This document shows, piece after piece, positions 46,019 through 54,251 of a DNA stretch of 64,000 nt. The first letter of the stretch is position 1, and the number at the start of each line of letters is the position of its first letter. The notes beneath the pieces were generated by a model, which was not told where the DNA came from, searched no databases, and saw only the letters and a program-made list of their open reading frames with translations. The DNA is from Synergistaceae bacterium. GTDB lineage: Bacteria; Synergistota; Synergistia; Synergistales; Aminobacteriaceae. The stretch covers positions 1 through 64,000 of the forward strand of contig JAFSJJ010000021.1 of assembly GCA_017439345.1 (NCBI GenBank). Direction: 5' to 3'. The position numbers were made by a program, and so were the translations under genes.

Positions 46019-47731
46019 TTGATTAAGGCACTAAGAGATTATCAGGTTAAGGCAATCCGCGAAACTTACAAATGGCTGGCAGCTAACGACGGCAACCCTT
46101 GCATAGTAGCTCCTACAGGTTCAGGGAAGGCATATATAATAGCAGGCTTTTGCGAGGATATATTACACAGATCACCGGAACGAAAAATTTTAGTCTTATC
46201 GCATGTAAAAGAATTACTCGTTCAGGACGCTGAGAAAATTACTATTGCATGGCCCGAAGCTCCTGTTGCGATTTACAGCGCGGGACTAGGCTCAAAGGCT
46301 ACGAACACGATTACAGTTGCAGGAATTCAATCAATCTGGAAAAAGGCTTCAGAACTCGGACACATTGATTTAATAATTGTTGATGAAGCTCACACGATTC
46401 AAAACGAAGACTCAGGAATGTACAGGACGTTAATTTCTGACTTGAAAGCAATAAATCCTAAATTAAGAATTATCGGACTCACTGCGACACCGTACAGACT
46501 CGGACAAGGCTTATTAACTGAAGGGGACGAAGCTATATTTGATGCCCTGATTGAACCTGTAACGATTCAAGAACTTGTAAAGCGCGGCTATCTCGCTAAA
46601 TTAACATCGACATTCACGGACTTCCAGATTAACACTGACGGAATTAAACGAGTTCAAGGCGACTTTGAGAAGCGTGAACTTGAGACCCGAGTCAACAGCG
46701 AGAATATAAATGCTCAAGTAGTAAACGAGACTATCAAGAGGGCAGGAGATCGAACGGCATGGCTGATATTCTGCGTAAGTATCTCACATGCAGAGGCTAT
46801 GTGCACGGAGTTCAGGGCACACGGGGTAACATGCGAGGCAATCACCAGCAAGACTTCAGGTGAAGAACGCGACAGAATATTTCAGGACTTCAAAGCCGGT
46901 AAAATAAAAGCAGTAACTAATGTCGGAGTCGCTACGACTGGATTCGATTATCCTGATATAGATGTAATTGTTATGGCAAGACCTACTCTTTCACCTGGAC
47001 TCTATGCCCAAATGAGCGGACGGGGAATGAGACTCAAGAGCGAAGGCCATCACAAAGACTGCATAGTACTTGACTTCGCAGGAAACATCGCACGTCACGG
47101 ACCTGTAACGAAAATTATTCCGCCAAGAAGAACTATTGCTAAGAGTACCAGAATAACAACTGAAAATATCGGCGAAATGTTTAAGTTATGTCCCAAGTGT
47201 AAGAAGGCTGTATTAAAGAGAGCGAGAACCTGCCCTAACTGCAATTATTTATTCAGTGAGAATACTTTGACAGAGCTTAATATGACTCAAGATATTATGC
47301 AGCTTGATGAAAATGATTCACTGACTCAGAGTCAAGAGCAGACTCAGACTCAGAGTCAGAGTCAGAGTCAGAGTCAATCAGAGAATATAACTCGAATGAA
47401 AGTTCACAGCTGGTACTGGAGGGCAGGCTTCACCAAGAACGAACACGCGCCGTTTTTACGAGTTGACTTTTACGAGCAGGACTTAATGAAAGGGCCGAAG
47501 CAGTTATTTTTATATTTAACGTCCGGGACAGAAGGCTCAAGGAATAAAGCATATAGAAATCTCAAATCTTTATTGCAGGGAGTCAGGGTGCCGCTGCCTG
47601 AAGAGTTAAATAATATCCAAGTCATGAACGCGCTGGCAAAAACCATCAGCGAGAATTACACTCCGCCATCGTATATAGAGTATAAACAGTCAGGGAAATA
47701 TATAAATATAATTAACTGGGGCTGGGATTAA
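46019..47731 (+). CDS. Superfamily 2 DEAD/DEAH helicase with zinc ribbon
   Basis: 570 residues from TTG 46019 (CAGGAGG 13 bases upstream). Motif I APTGSGKAY has Ala where Ser/Thr is normal; motif II VDEAH (about 122-126); TATPYRL; VATTGFDYPDIDVIVMARPT; QMSGRGMRL (motif VI). A zinc ribbon CPKCKKAVLKRARTCPNCN (about 390-408) is followed by a Gln/Ser/Thr-rich stretch and a C-terminal domain (about 455-570) of unknown fold. Resembles SSL2/phage-type helicases. It may be the remnant of a mobile or defence gene; no partner is adjacent. Confidence 0.83.
   Translation: MIKALRDYQVKAIRETYKWLAANDGNPCIVAPTGSGKAYIIAGFCEDILHRSPERKILVLSHVKELLVQDAEKITIAWPEAPVAIYSAGLGSKATNTITVAGIQSIWKKASELGHIDLIIVDEAHTIQNEDSGMYRTLISDLKAINPKLRIIGLTATPYRLGQGLLTEGDEAIFDALIEPVTIQELVKRGYLAKLTSTFTDFQINTDGIKRVQGDFEKRELETRVNSENINAQVVNETIKRAGDRTAWLIFCVSISHAEAMCTEFRAHGVTCEAITSKTSGEERDRIFQDFKAGKIKAVTNVGVATTGFDYPDIDVIVMARPTLSPGLYAQMSGRGMRLKSEGHHKDCIVLDFAGNIARHGPVTKIIPPRRTIAKSTRITTENIGEMFKLCPKCKKAVLKRARTCPNCNYLFSENTLTELNMTQDIMQLDENDSLTQSQEQTQTQSQSQSQSQSENITRMKVHSWYWRAGFTKNEHAPFLRVDFYEQDLMKGPKQLFLYLTSGTEGSRNKAYRNLKSLLQGVRVPLPEELNNIQVMNALAKTISENYTPPSYIEYKQSGKYINIINWGWD
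47315..47375 (+). repeat. Period-6 GANTC array in the helicase gene
   Basis: A dense run of GACTC and GAGTC sites, mostly six bases apart, read as Gln-Thr and Gln-Ser codons between the zinc ribbon and the C-terminal domain. Confidence 0.9.
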
Positions 47732-47970
47732 CTTGACGCGTCTATTTTCTCAAGAATTTTGCTGAGTTTATTGCTCACAGAGTCAAGAGAGTACGCTAAT
47801 CTAAGACAAGTAAGCATTAATATATCTTCCTGCCTGGCTCCCTTGATGATCTCTCCGCTTGCCTCGTCAATCAGTGCTTTAACCCTGTCAAGCTCCTGAG
47901 TATCAAGAGGCGTATTGATTGTGTAAGTTCCTTTGCCTATGGTCAAAAATACGTCGCGTGATGTTCTCAT
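47728..47970 (-). CDS. zapA: ZapA-like cell division protein
   Basis: 80 residues: a short N-terminal beta part (VFLTIGKGTYTINTPLD) and a long helix (LDRVKALIDEASGEIIKGARQEDILMLTCLRLAYSLDSVSNKLSKILEKI), the ZapA layout. ZapA bundles FtsZ filaments at the division site. Its position after pheT is common in several phyla. One base separates it from the coiled-coil gene. Confidence 0.8.
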   Translation of the reverse strand: MRTSRDVFLTIGKGTYTINTPLDTQELDRVKALIDEASGEIIKGARQEDILMLTCLRLAYSLDSVSNKLSKILEKIDASS

Positions 47971-47971
47971 T

Positions 47972-48190
47972 TTATTTTATTAATAATATATGCTCAAGTC
48001 TCGTAATGCTGTCATCGTATAACGCATTATTTATTATATTTTCCTGATACAGGCGCACAAATTCTTTGTCTCGTTCAAGTGTCCCGTCAGTCTTCCGTGA
48101 TAATTCACGTCTCAGGATATTTCGTTCTCTCAAGAGATTTTCTATGCGTTCGGATAATGCATCAGCGTAAAAATCTATTTCATTAAGCAT
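47972..48190 (-). CDS. Small coiled-coil protein between pheT and zapA
   Basis: 72 residues, almost wholly helical, heptad-rich (LSERIENLLRERNILRRELSRKTDGTLERDKEFVRLYQENI). No family recognised with certainty; a ZapB-like partner of ZapA is possible from size and place. The stop is adjacent to the zapA start, so the two are likely translated together. Confidence 0.65.
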   Translation of the reverse strand: MLNEIDFYADALSERIENLLRERNILRRELSRKTDGTLERDKEFVRLYQENIINNALYDDSITRLEHILLIK

Positions 48191-48248
48191 TAAATCAGCC
48201 CCTCCAGCAAAATTTTTTATATTTTACCAGAGAGGAGAATTAATATAT

Positions 48249-50636
48249 TTATCTGATTATATAGCCTTTACTCTTTAAATTTTCGCGAACCTGATTATGA
48301 ACTGCGTCAACTTCTGAGTCAGTCAAAGTCTTTGAACTTGAACGATAACTCAGACTATATGCAAGACTCCTGAAACCTTCAGGAATATTTGCGCCCTCGT
48401 ATATATCAAATAAGCGTATAGACTCAAGATTAAGTTCTAAGTCCGCAGCTTCTTTGACCGAAGAATATATATCTTTCATGACATCAGAATTATTTTTATC
48501 AAGTGAGACGAGAATAGCAATGTCTCTGTTCACTGCCGGGAATTGAGACGCTGGCTTGAATACGGGCTTACGGGGATTAGTCAGACTCGTTAAATCAATC
48601 TCAAACACGTAGACTTTATCAACGTCAAGCTCTTGTTCTAGTGCCGGTTTAAGTCTTGCTGCAAATCCTATATTAACGCCGTCAACGTAAATTTCTGCGC
48701 TCTGTCCTGAATGAGTGAACGGTTCACTTCCTGCCTTGAAGACTGCCTGATAACCCCTCGACATGATTAACGCTTCTATATCCGACTTAATATCATAGAA
48801 ATCTTCTGACCTGTCATTATATATATTTCTGGTGTCAACGCCGTTGAATATCAATCCTGCAATGTGTTCGGGTTCAGAGTCATTCACGAATACCCGGCCC
48901 TGCTCAAAGATTTTTATGCCCTCGCGCCATCCAGATGTAAGAGCATTTCTCAAGGCCATTAACAAGCCCGGTAAAAGAGTAGTCCTCATAGCCATTTGAT
49001 CACGTGAAATGGGATTTGCCAAAGTCATAACACGCGAACGAATATCACTCTCAGGAAGCCTTATTTTCTCTGGGAAGTCAACGGGTAAGAAGCTATACGT
49101 CATTACTTCAGTGTAGCCCCGCGAGATTAACATATTTCTCACTGAACTTGAAAGCATCATTGAGGCTCCAATGTCAGCACGTTTAGGCATTTCACCGGGT
49201 AATTTATTTTCTGTCTCGTTATAGCCTCTGAACCTGCCAATCTCTTCGATTAAGTCCTCTTCTATCGTAATATCAGGTCTCCATGAAGGGGGCAGAAATT
49301 TATCTTCGCCTGTATGCTTTATCCCGAAGCCCTCGAGAATTCTTTCAGCCTCGTTCATGTTGTCGAATGATAAATACGTCATGAGCTTTTTGCGGGTCAA
49401 TTTCACTGTCTTAGGCTCACTTGCTGCATTCTCTGAACTCAGGGGCTTATAGTCAACGTCAGCTCCGCACCAGTCGCGCATTAGGGCTGAAGCTGCAGTT
49501 AGTGCTATTTTGCTCAATGAAGGGTCTACTGTTCTGGAAAATCTGAACGCTGCCTCTGAATTTATGCCTAATCGTCTTGATGTCTGGCCGACTCTGACAG
49601 GTGAGAATGATGCACTCTCGATTACTATAGTAGAAGTATCGTTATTAATTCCTGTCTGCAAGCCTCCCATGACTCCGGCAAGGGCAATTGCTTCACCGCC
49701 TGAAGTTATTAACATATCAGTATTAATCAAGCTGCGTTCTTTCTCATCAAGGGTAATCATTTTCTCGTTATCATGAGCTGCTCTAACCGTGATTTCGCGT
49801 TCGGGTAAAGTGTTCAGGTCGAAAGCATGTAACGGCTGTCCAAGCATTAGCATTACATAATTCGTAACGTCTACTGCATTGTTAATCGGTCTCATTCCCA
49901 AGTGAGCCAAATCTACTTTTGCAGTCAAAGGCGAGTCATGAATCTTTGCTCCTGTCGCAAGTCCTAATCTGTAAGCAAAGCAGCCCTTATCAGGCAGAGA
50001 GATACTCCCGAAATCTTCGCTCCAGTCATTTTCCTGCTTTAACGGCCTTAACCATTCAGGGGATCTCAACACGGACTTAGAAGGGAACAAGCCTTTAATC
50101 TCGCGTGCCATTCCCAAATGAGATAATAGATCCCCTCTGTTAGGAGTAATAGATACATCAAGAATAATATCATTAATGTGAAATAATTTATTTGCGTCAT
50201 CGCCGGGTCTTGCAGAGTCAGGCAATATTAATAAACCTGAAGGATCATCGACATCATGAAGCCCTAACTCTTCAGCACTTAACATCATGCCGTAACTTTG
50301 AACTCCTGCGAAGTCCCGAACTCCCATAACAGTCCCGTCCGGTAAAACTGAACCTGAACCAGCGTAAAGCACGTAATCTCCCTGCTTCATGTTCTTAGCA
50401 CTGGTAACGCAGATGTGTTCGCCTGTGCCTGTGTTGAGATGAGCAATATAATATTTTGATTCAGAAGGATGAACTTCAAGAGAGTCAATTCTCGCAGCTA
50501 CTACGCCTGATAATTTGCCTGCCGTGTAATTAATGCCCTCGACTTCAGAACCTGAGAAAGTCAATCTTTCTGCTAATTCGTCCGGAGAAATCTCGATGTC
50601 AATAAAATTCTTTAATAACTCAAGTGAAATAAGCAT
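48249..50636 (-). CDS. pheT: Phenylalanine-tRNA ligase beta subunit
   Basis: 795 residues, full length: EMAP/tRNA-bind domain (about 40-150), B3/B4 (about 200-400, VDVTNYVMLMLGQPLHAFDL), B5 domain, core B6/B7 (about 480-680) and ferredoxin-fold anticodon domain (about 700-795). It charges tRNA(Phe) with PheS. One base after pheS. Confidence 0.97.
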   Translation of the reverse strand: MLISLELLKNFIDIEISPDELAERLTFSGSEVEGINYTAGKLSGVVAARIDSLEVHPSESKYYIAHLNTGTGEHICVTSAKNMKQGDYVLYAGSGSVLPDGTVMGVRDFAGVQSYGMMLSAEELGLHDVDDPSGLLILPDSARPGDDANKLFHINDIILDVSITPNRGDLLSHLGMAREIKGLFPSKSVLRSPEWLRPLKQENDWSEDFGSISLPDKGCFAYRLGLATGAKIHDSPLTAKVDLAHLGMRPINNAVDVTNYVMLMLGQPLHAFDLNTLPEREITVRAAHDNEKMITLDEKERSLINTDMLITSGGEAIALAGVMGGLQTGINNDTSTIVIESASFSPVRVGQTSRRLGINSEAAFRFSRTVDPSLSKIALTAASALMRDWCGADVDYKPLSSENAASEPKTVKLTRKKLMTYLSFDNMNEAERILEGFGIKHTGEDKFLPPSWRPDITIEEDLIEEIGRFRGYNETENKLPGEMPKRADIGASMMLSSSVRNMLISRGYTEVMTYSFLPVDFPEKIRLPESDIRSRVMTLANPISRDQMAMRTTLLPGLLMALRNALTSGWREGIKIFEQGRVFVNDSEPEHIAGLIFNGVDTRNIYNDRSEDFYDIKSDIEALIMSRGYQAVFKAGSEPFTHSGQSAEIYVDGVNIGFAARLKPALEQELDVDKVYVFEIDLTSLTNPRKPVFKPASQFPAVNRDIAILVSLDKNNSDVMKDIYSSVKEAADLELNLESIRLFDIYEGANIPEGFRSLAYSLSYRSSSKTLTDSEVDAVHNQVRENLKSKGYIIR

Positions 50637-50637
50637 A

Positions 50638-51690
50638 TCAGCACGAGACCTCCTCGAGTCCTGAATTAAAGCAAGAATTCAAATATGAAACATTGCCGTC
50701 GAATAATAATCTTAAATCGCTTATGCCGTACTTAAGCATTGCCATTCTGTCTAAGCCTATACCAAATGCAAAGCCGTTGTATTCATCAGGGTCAATCTTG
50801 CCTGCCCTGATGACGTTAGGGTGAACCATGCCCATACCTACGACTTCAAGCCATCCTGTGCCGTGGCAGACTCTGCAGTGTTCGTCATGGCCGGAGCATT
50901 CGACGCACTCAATATCAAGTTCCATGCTTGGCTCAGTGAACGGGAAGTAAGACGCTCTGAAACGTGATTTAAGAGATTTCCCGAAGAAAGCATTCAACAT
51001 TTCTGACATAGTGCCCTTCATTTGCGAGAACGGAACGTCTTTATCGATTAATAAGCCTTCCATTTGATTAAACATAGGCGAGTGAGTCGTGTCATTGTCG
51101 CGTCTATAAACTTTGCCGGGACAAATAATTCTCAACGGAGCACCGTATTTGAGCATAGATCTAATCTGAACTGGTGAAGTGTGAGTGCGTAATAACTTGC
51201 CGTCTGGGAAATAAAAAGTGTCCTGCATGTCTCTAGCCGGGTGCCATTTGGGAACGTTAAGGCATTCAAAGTTATAGAATTCCTCTTCAATCTCCGGACC
51301 GCTTGCAACTGAGTAGCCTAAACCCTGCATTATATTCGCTATCTCGTGCATAGTCTGAATTACTGGGTGAAAAGCTCCTGATAATCTGCCTCTGCCTGGT
51401 AAAGTAATATCTATGCGTTCTTGAATTTCCTGCTTCTCGTTTTCTGAATCGCGAATTTTTTTGCTCATCGAAGCAATAGCGTTTTCTATCTCATCACGTA
51501 AATTATTAACGTCCTGGCCTGCCTGTCTGCGTTCGTCAGGCGGTAATTTGCCGAGAGATCTTAATAATAGAGTCAGATCGCCTTTCTTGCCTGTGAATTT
51601 TACGCGGAGTTCGTCAAGTTCCTGAAGTGATTTAATATTATTCAGAGCCTCAAAGAATGAAGCCCTGACTTGATTTATTTCTAACGGCAT
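50638..51690 (-). CDS. pheS: Phenylalanine-tRNA ligase alpha subunit
   Basis: 350 residues: N-terminal coiled coil (1-90), class II core with motif 2 RTHTSPVQIRSM, MEGLLIDK, and motif 3 GFAFGIGLDRMAMLKYG (about 317-333). A Cys-rich insert CVECSGHDEHCRVCHGTGW (about 267-285) is common in anaerobic lineages. Three bases after rplT. Confidence 0.97.
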   Translation of the reverse strand: MPLEINQVRASFFEALNNIKSLQELDELRVKFTGKKGDLTLLLRSLGKLPPDERRQAGQDVNNLRDEIENAIASMSKKIRDSENEKQEIQERIDITLPGRGRLSGAFHPVIQTMHEIANIMQGLGYSVASGPEIEEEFYNFECLNVPKWHPARDMQDTFYFPDGKLLRTHTSPVQIRSMLKYGAPLRIICPGKVYRRDNDTTHSPMFNQMEGLLIDKDVPFSQMKGTMSEMLNAFFGKSLKSRFRASYFPFTEPSMELDIECVECSGHDEHCRVCHGTGWLEVVGMGMVHPNVIRAGKIDPDEYNGFAFGIGLDRMAMLKYGISDLRLLFDGNVSYLNSCFNSGLEEVSC

Positions 51691-51693
51691 TGA

Positions 51694-52044
51694 TTACAAC
51701 GCTGCCTTTGCTTTTGAGACAAGCTCCCTGAAGGCTTTATCGTCGTGGATTGCGAGTTCGCTCAACATTTTGCGGTTGATATTGATTCCTGCTTTCTTGA
51801 GTCCGTTCATGAATGCACTATAACTCATGCCTTCTGCTCTGACTGCTGCACTGATTCTTGTTATCCAGAGTCTTCTAAAATCTCTCTTCTTGCGTTTGCG
51901 GTCTACATAGGCTCTTGACAATGCTGCAAGATATGCTTCTCTAGCTCTGCGATAAACGTTTTTGCGCTGTCCCCAGTAGCCTTTAGTAATGCTGAATAAC
52001 TTTTTGCGCTTGTTATTGCTTGCTGATGCACCTTTTACTCTCAT
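51694..52044 (-). CDS. rplT: Ribosomal protein bL20
   Basis: 116 residues: RKKLFSITKGYWGQRKNVYRRAREAYLAAL, LWITRISAAVRAEGMSYSAFMNGLKKAGI. Early-assembly 50S protein that in other bacteria also represses its own infC-rpmI-rplT operon. Standard operon place. Confidence 0.98.
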   Translation of the reverse strand: MRVKGASASNNKRKKLFSITKGYWGQRKNVYRRAREAYLAALSRAYVDRKRKKRDFRRLWITRISAAVRAEGMSYSAFMNGLKKAGININRKMLSELAIHDDKAFRELVSKAKAAL

Positions 52045-52073
52045 AATTATTCACCTCTAGCAATTAATCATAA

Positions 52074-52277
52074 TTAATCATAAGGCAATAAGTGCCTCAT
52101 CTGTTCGGTCAGTGCTTCTGTTACGTAGCCTGTTGCTTTAAGTCTGCGCATTCTTGACGGCTTCTTATTCACCAGAATATGTGAACGTGAACATTTTCTA
52201 TACGCGAATTTGCCTGAAGCTGTCTTGAAAAATCTTTTCTTAGCTCCTGAGTGTGATTTTAATTTCTGTTTTGCCAT
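52074..52277 (-). CDS. rpmI: Ribosomal protein bL35
   Basis: 67 residues: KLKSHSGAKKRFFKTASGKFAYRKCSRSH ... RRLKATGYV. 50S protein, between infC and rplT, 8 bases after infC. Confidence 0.98.
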   Translation of the reverse strand: MAKQKLKSHSGAKKRFFKTASGKFAYRKCSRSHILVNKKPSRMRRLKATGYVTEALTEQMRHLLPYD

Positions 52278-52285
52278 GAAAAAAT

Positions 52286-52888
52286 TTATTCTCCTTTCGT
52301 ATTCGTATCTTGAACTTCTTTCATGTCCTGTGAGGCTTTACTCTTTGAACTTGAGCTTGAGCTGCTTCCCGTCTGAGGAGTTAATAACAATCTCATATAA
52401 CGTCCTTCCATTGCAGGTTTGCCCTCGCACTTGCCTACGTCCTCACACATTGCCATAACGCGGTTCAACACTTCTTCGCCTCTATCAAGAAATGACATCT
52501 CGCGGCCTCTGAAAAATACAGAGACTTTGACTCTGTGTCCTTTCTCAAGAAATGTCCTCACGGCTTTAGTCTTGAACTCGAAATCATGATCATCGATTTT
52601 GGGACGCATCTTAATTTCTTTGAGTTCCTGAACCTTTTGCTTTTTGCGGGCATCTTTCTCTTTCTTCTGGAGCTGGTATCTGTATTTACCGTAATCCATT
52701 ATGCGGCATACAGGCGGACTTGCTAACGGGGCGACTTCGACCAGATCAAGAGCCTGCTCATGAGCCATTCTCAGAGCTTCAAGGGTGTTAGTAATTCCTA
52801 CTTTTACTCCGTTTTCGTCGACTAATAAAACCTGAGCTGACGTTATCTCAGAATTTACGCGCGGAGCATTCTCTTCGTTACCGGGCAA
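52286..52888 (-). CDS. infC: Translation initiation factor IF-3
   Basis: About 200 residues from TTG 52888. IF-3N: APRVNSEITSAQVLLVDENGVKVG; IF-3C: KEIKMRPKIDDHDFEFKTKAVRTFLEKGHRVKVSVFFRGREM. It keeps 30S free and proofreads initiation. AGGAGGAGG lies 5 bases before the TTG. An in-frame ATG at 52906 precedes that site, and the open frame runs further back through the leader hairpin, which argues that this part is not coding. Non-AUG starts are typical of infC. A Ser-rich tail ends the protein. Confidence 0.93.
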   Translation of the reverse strand: MPGNEENAPRVNSEITSAQVLLVDENGVKVGITNTLEALRMAHEQALDLVEVAPLASPPVCRIMDYGKYRYQLQKKEKDARKKQKVQELKEIKMRPKIDDHDFEFKTKAVRTFLEKGHRVKVSVFFRGREMSFLDRGEEVLNRVMAMCEDVGKCEGKPAMEGRYMRLLLTPQTGSSSSSSSKSKASQDMKEVQDTNTKGE

Positions 52889-53044
52889 AAATTCCTCCTC
52901 CTTCATAATAATAAATAAATAAAAATCAGGCCGACTCGTTAATACAAGCTGACCTGATGTTATTTGCATATAATTATTTAACCAGGCTGCTTGTGATTTA
53001 CTTTCCCTGACAGCAGATTTCGCCGTTCAGGAGAGCCGGTGCAA
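52889..53044 (-). promoter_or_regulatory. infC leader with terminator-like hairpin (L20-type leader candidate)
   Basis: The 156-base leader ends in a hairpin (52925-52958: ATCAGG/CCTGAT with AGCTTG/CGAGTC inside) followed by TTTTTATTTATTTATT, right before the ribosome site. In other bacteria L20 or IF-3 control this operon through such leaders. Confidence 0.6.
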
Positions 53045-53073
53045 AATATAGCATAATTCACAAGTTCACGCAA
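53045..53073 (-). promoter_or_regulatory. Promoter of the infC operon
   Basis: TTGCGT (53073-53068), 17-base spacer, TATATT (53050-53045). It overlaps the last codons of glf. Confidence 0.5.
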
Positions 53074-54178
53074 TTATTTTATCCGCGAGTTCAAGTGCTT
53101 TGATTATTATCATATCCATATCGTAGTATTTATACTCGCCGAGTCTGCCTCCGAATATGACGTTAGGGCATCTTGTCATTGCAAGTTCTTTATATGACTC
53201 GTAAAGCCTTGTGTTTCTCTCATCATTGACGGGATAATATGCTTCCATGCCTGGCCGCCATTCAGAGCTGAATTCGCGCGTTATCACAGTGAAATTTTTG
53301 TCGAGTTCAAGCCCCGGATAAAAGTGTTTATGCTCTATAATCCTCATGCATGGTGTATCTTTGTCAGTGTAGTTAATTACCGAATGACCTTGATAATTAT
53401 TAACGCCGTCCAAGATTTCCTGTTCAAACCTAACTGTCCTGTATTCAAGAGTCCCGAGCTCATAATCAAAATATGCGTCAATAGGAGCTGTGAATATAAT
53501 TTTATCTGCAAGTCCTTCAAGTTCGGAGCGGTGTTCGAAATAATCACAGTTTAATTTAACTTCGCAGCCTTCAAGAAGTTTCTTGATTATTGCCGTGTAG
53601 CCTTTAACCGGTATGCCCTGATAAAGCGCATCAAAGTAATTATTATCGTATTTAAATCTCACTGGCAGACGCTTTATTATGAACGCCGGAAGATTCTTGC
53701 ATTCTCTGCCCCATTGCTTCTGGGTGTAGCCTTTGATTAATCTCTCGTAAATTTCATGTCCGACAAGACTTATTGCCTGCTCTTCAAGATTTTTAGGGTT
53801 GGTGATACCTGCTGCTTCTCTCTGGGAATTAATTTTTTCCTGAGCTTCTTGAGGTGTTATTACCCCCCACATTTTATTAAATGTGTACATGTTGAACGGC
53901 AGAGAATATATTTCGCCCCTGTAATTTGCTATGACAGAGTGAGTATATCTGTTGAAGTCAGCTAAATTGTTCACGTAGTCCCAGACGCGTTTATTGTTAG
54001 TGTGAAAGATATGCGCTCCGTAAGAATGAACGTGAATGCCGTTAATGTTCTCGGTGTAAATATTGCCTCCGATGTGAGGGCGTTTATCGACTACGAGGAC
54101 TGATTTAGAGTGCCACACAGCCTCATGGGCAAACACAGATCCGAATAATCCAGAGCCTACTATTAAGTAATCATACAT
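53066..54178 (-). CDS. glf: UDP-galactopyranose mutase
   Basis: 370 residues from ATG 54178 (AAAGGGG 12 bases upstream); the frame extends 12 codons more. FAD fold YLIVGSGLFGSVFAHEA (about 4-20), VVDKRPHIGGNIYTE, HSYGAHIFHTNNKRVWDYVN, and C-terminal GGRLGEYKYYDMD. It makes UDP-galactofuranose for surface glycans. Between the infC operon and the adhesin-like pair, monocistronic. Confidence 0.95.
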   Translation of the reverse strand: MYDYLIVGSGLFGSVFAHEAVWHSKSVLVVDKRPHIGGNIYTENINGIHVHSYGAHIFHTNNKRVWDYVNNLADFNRYTHSVIANYRGEIYSLPFNMYTFNKMWGVITPQEAQEKINSQREAAGITNPKNLEEQAISLVGHEIYERLIKGYTQKQWGRECKNLPAFIIKRLPVRFKYDNNYFDALYQGIPVKGYTAIIKKLLEGCEVKLNCDYFEHRSELEGLADKIIFTAPIDAYFDYELGTLEYRTVRFEQEILDGVNNYQGHSVINYTDKDTPCMRIIEHKHFYPGLELDKNFTVITREFSSEWRPGMEAYYPVNDERNTRLYESYKELAMTRCPNVIFGGRLGEYKYYDMDMIIIKALELADKIIA

Positions 54179-54251
54179 GATTGTAAATCCCCTTTTGATT
54201 TCATGAATCTGCATTATATTTTAATCTCATAAGGCTGCATAGTCGATTGAT

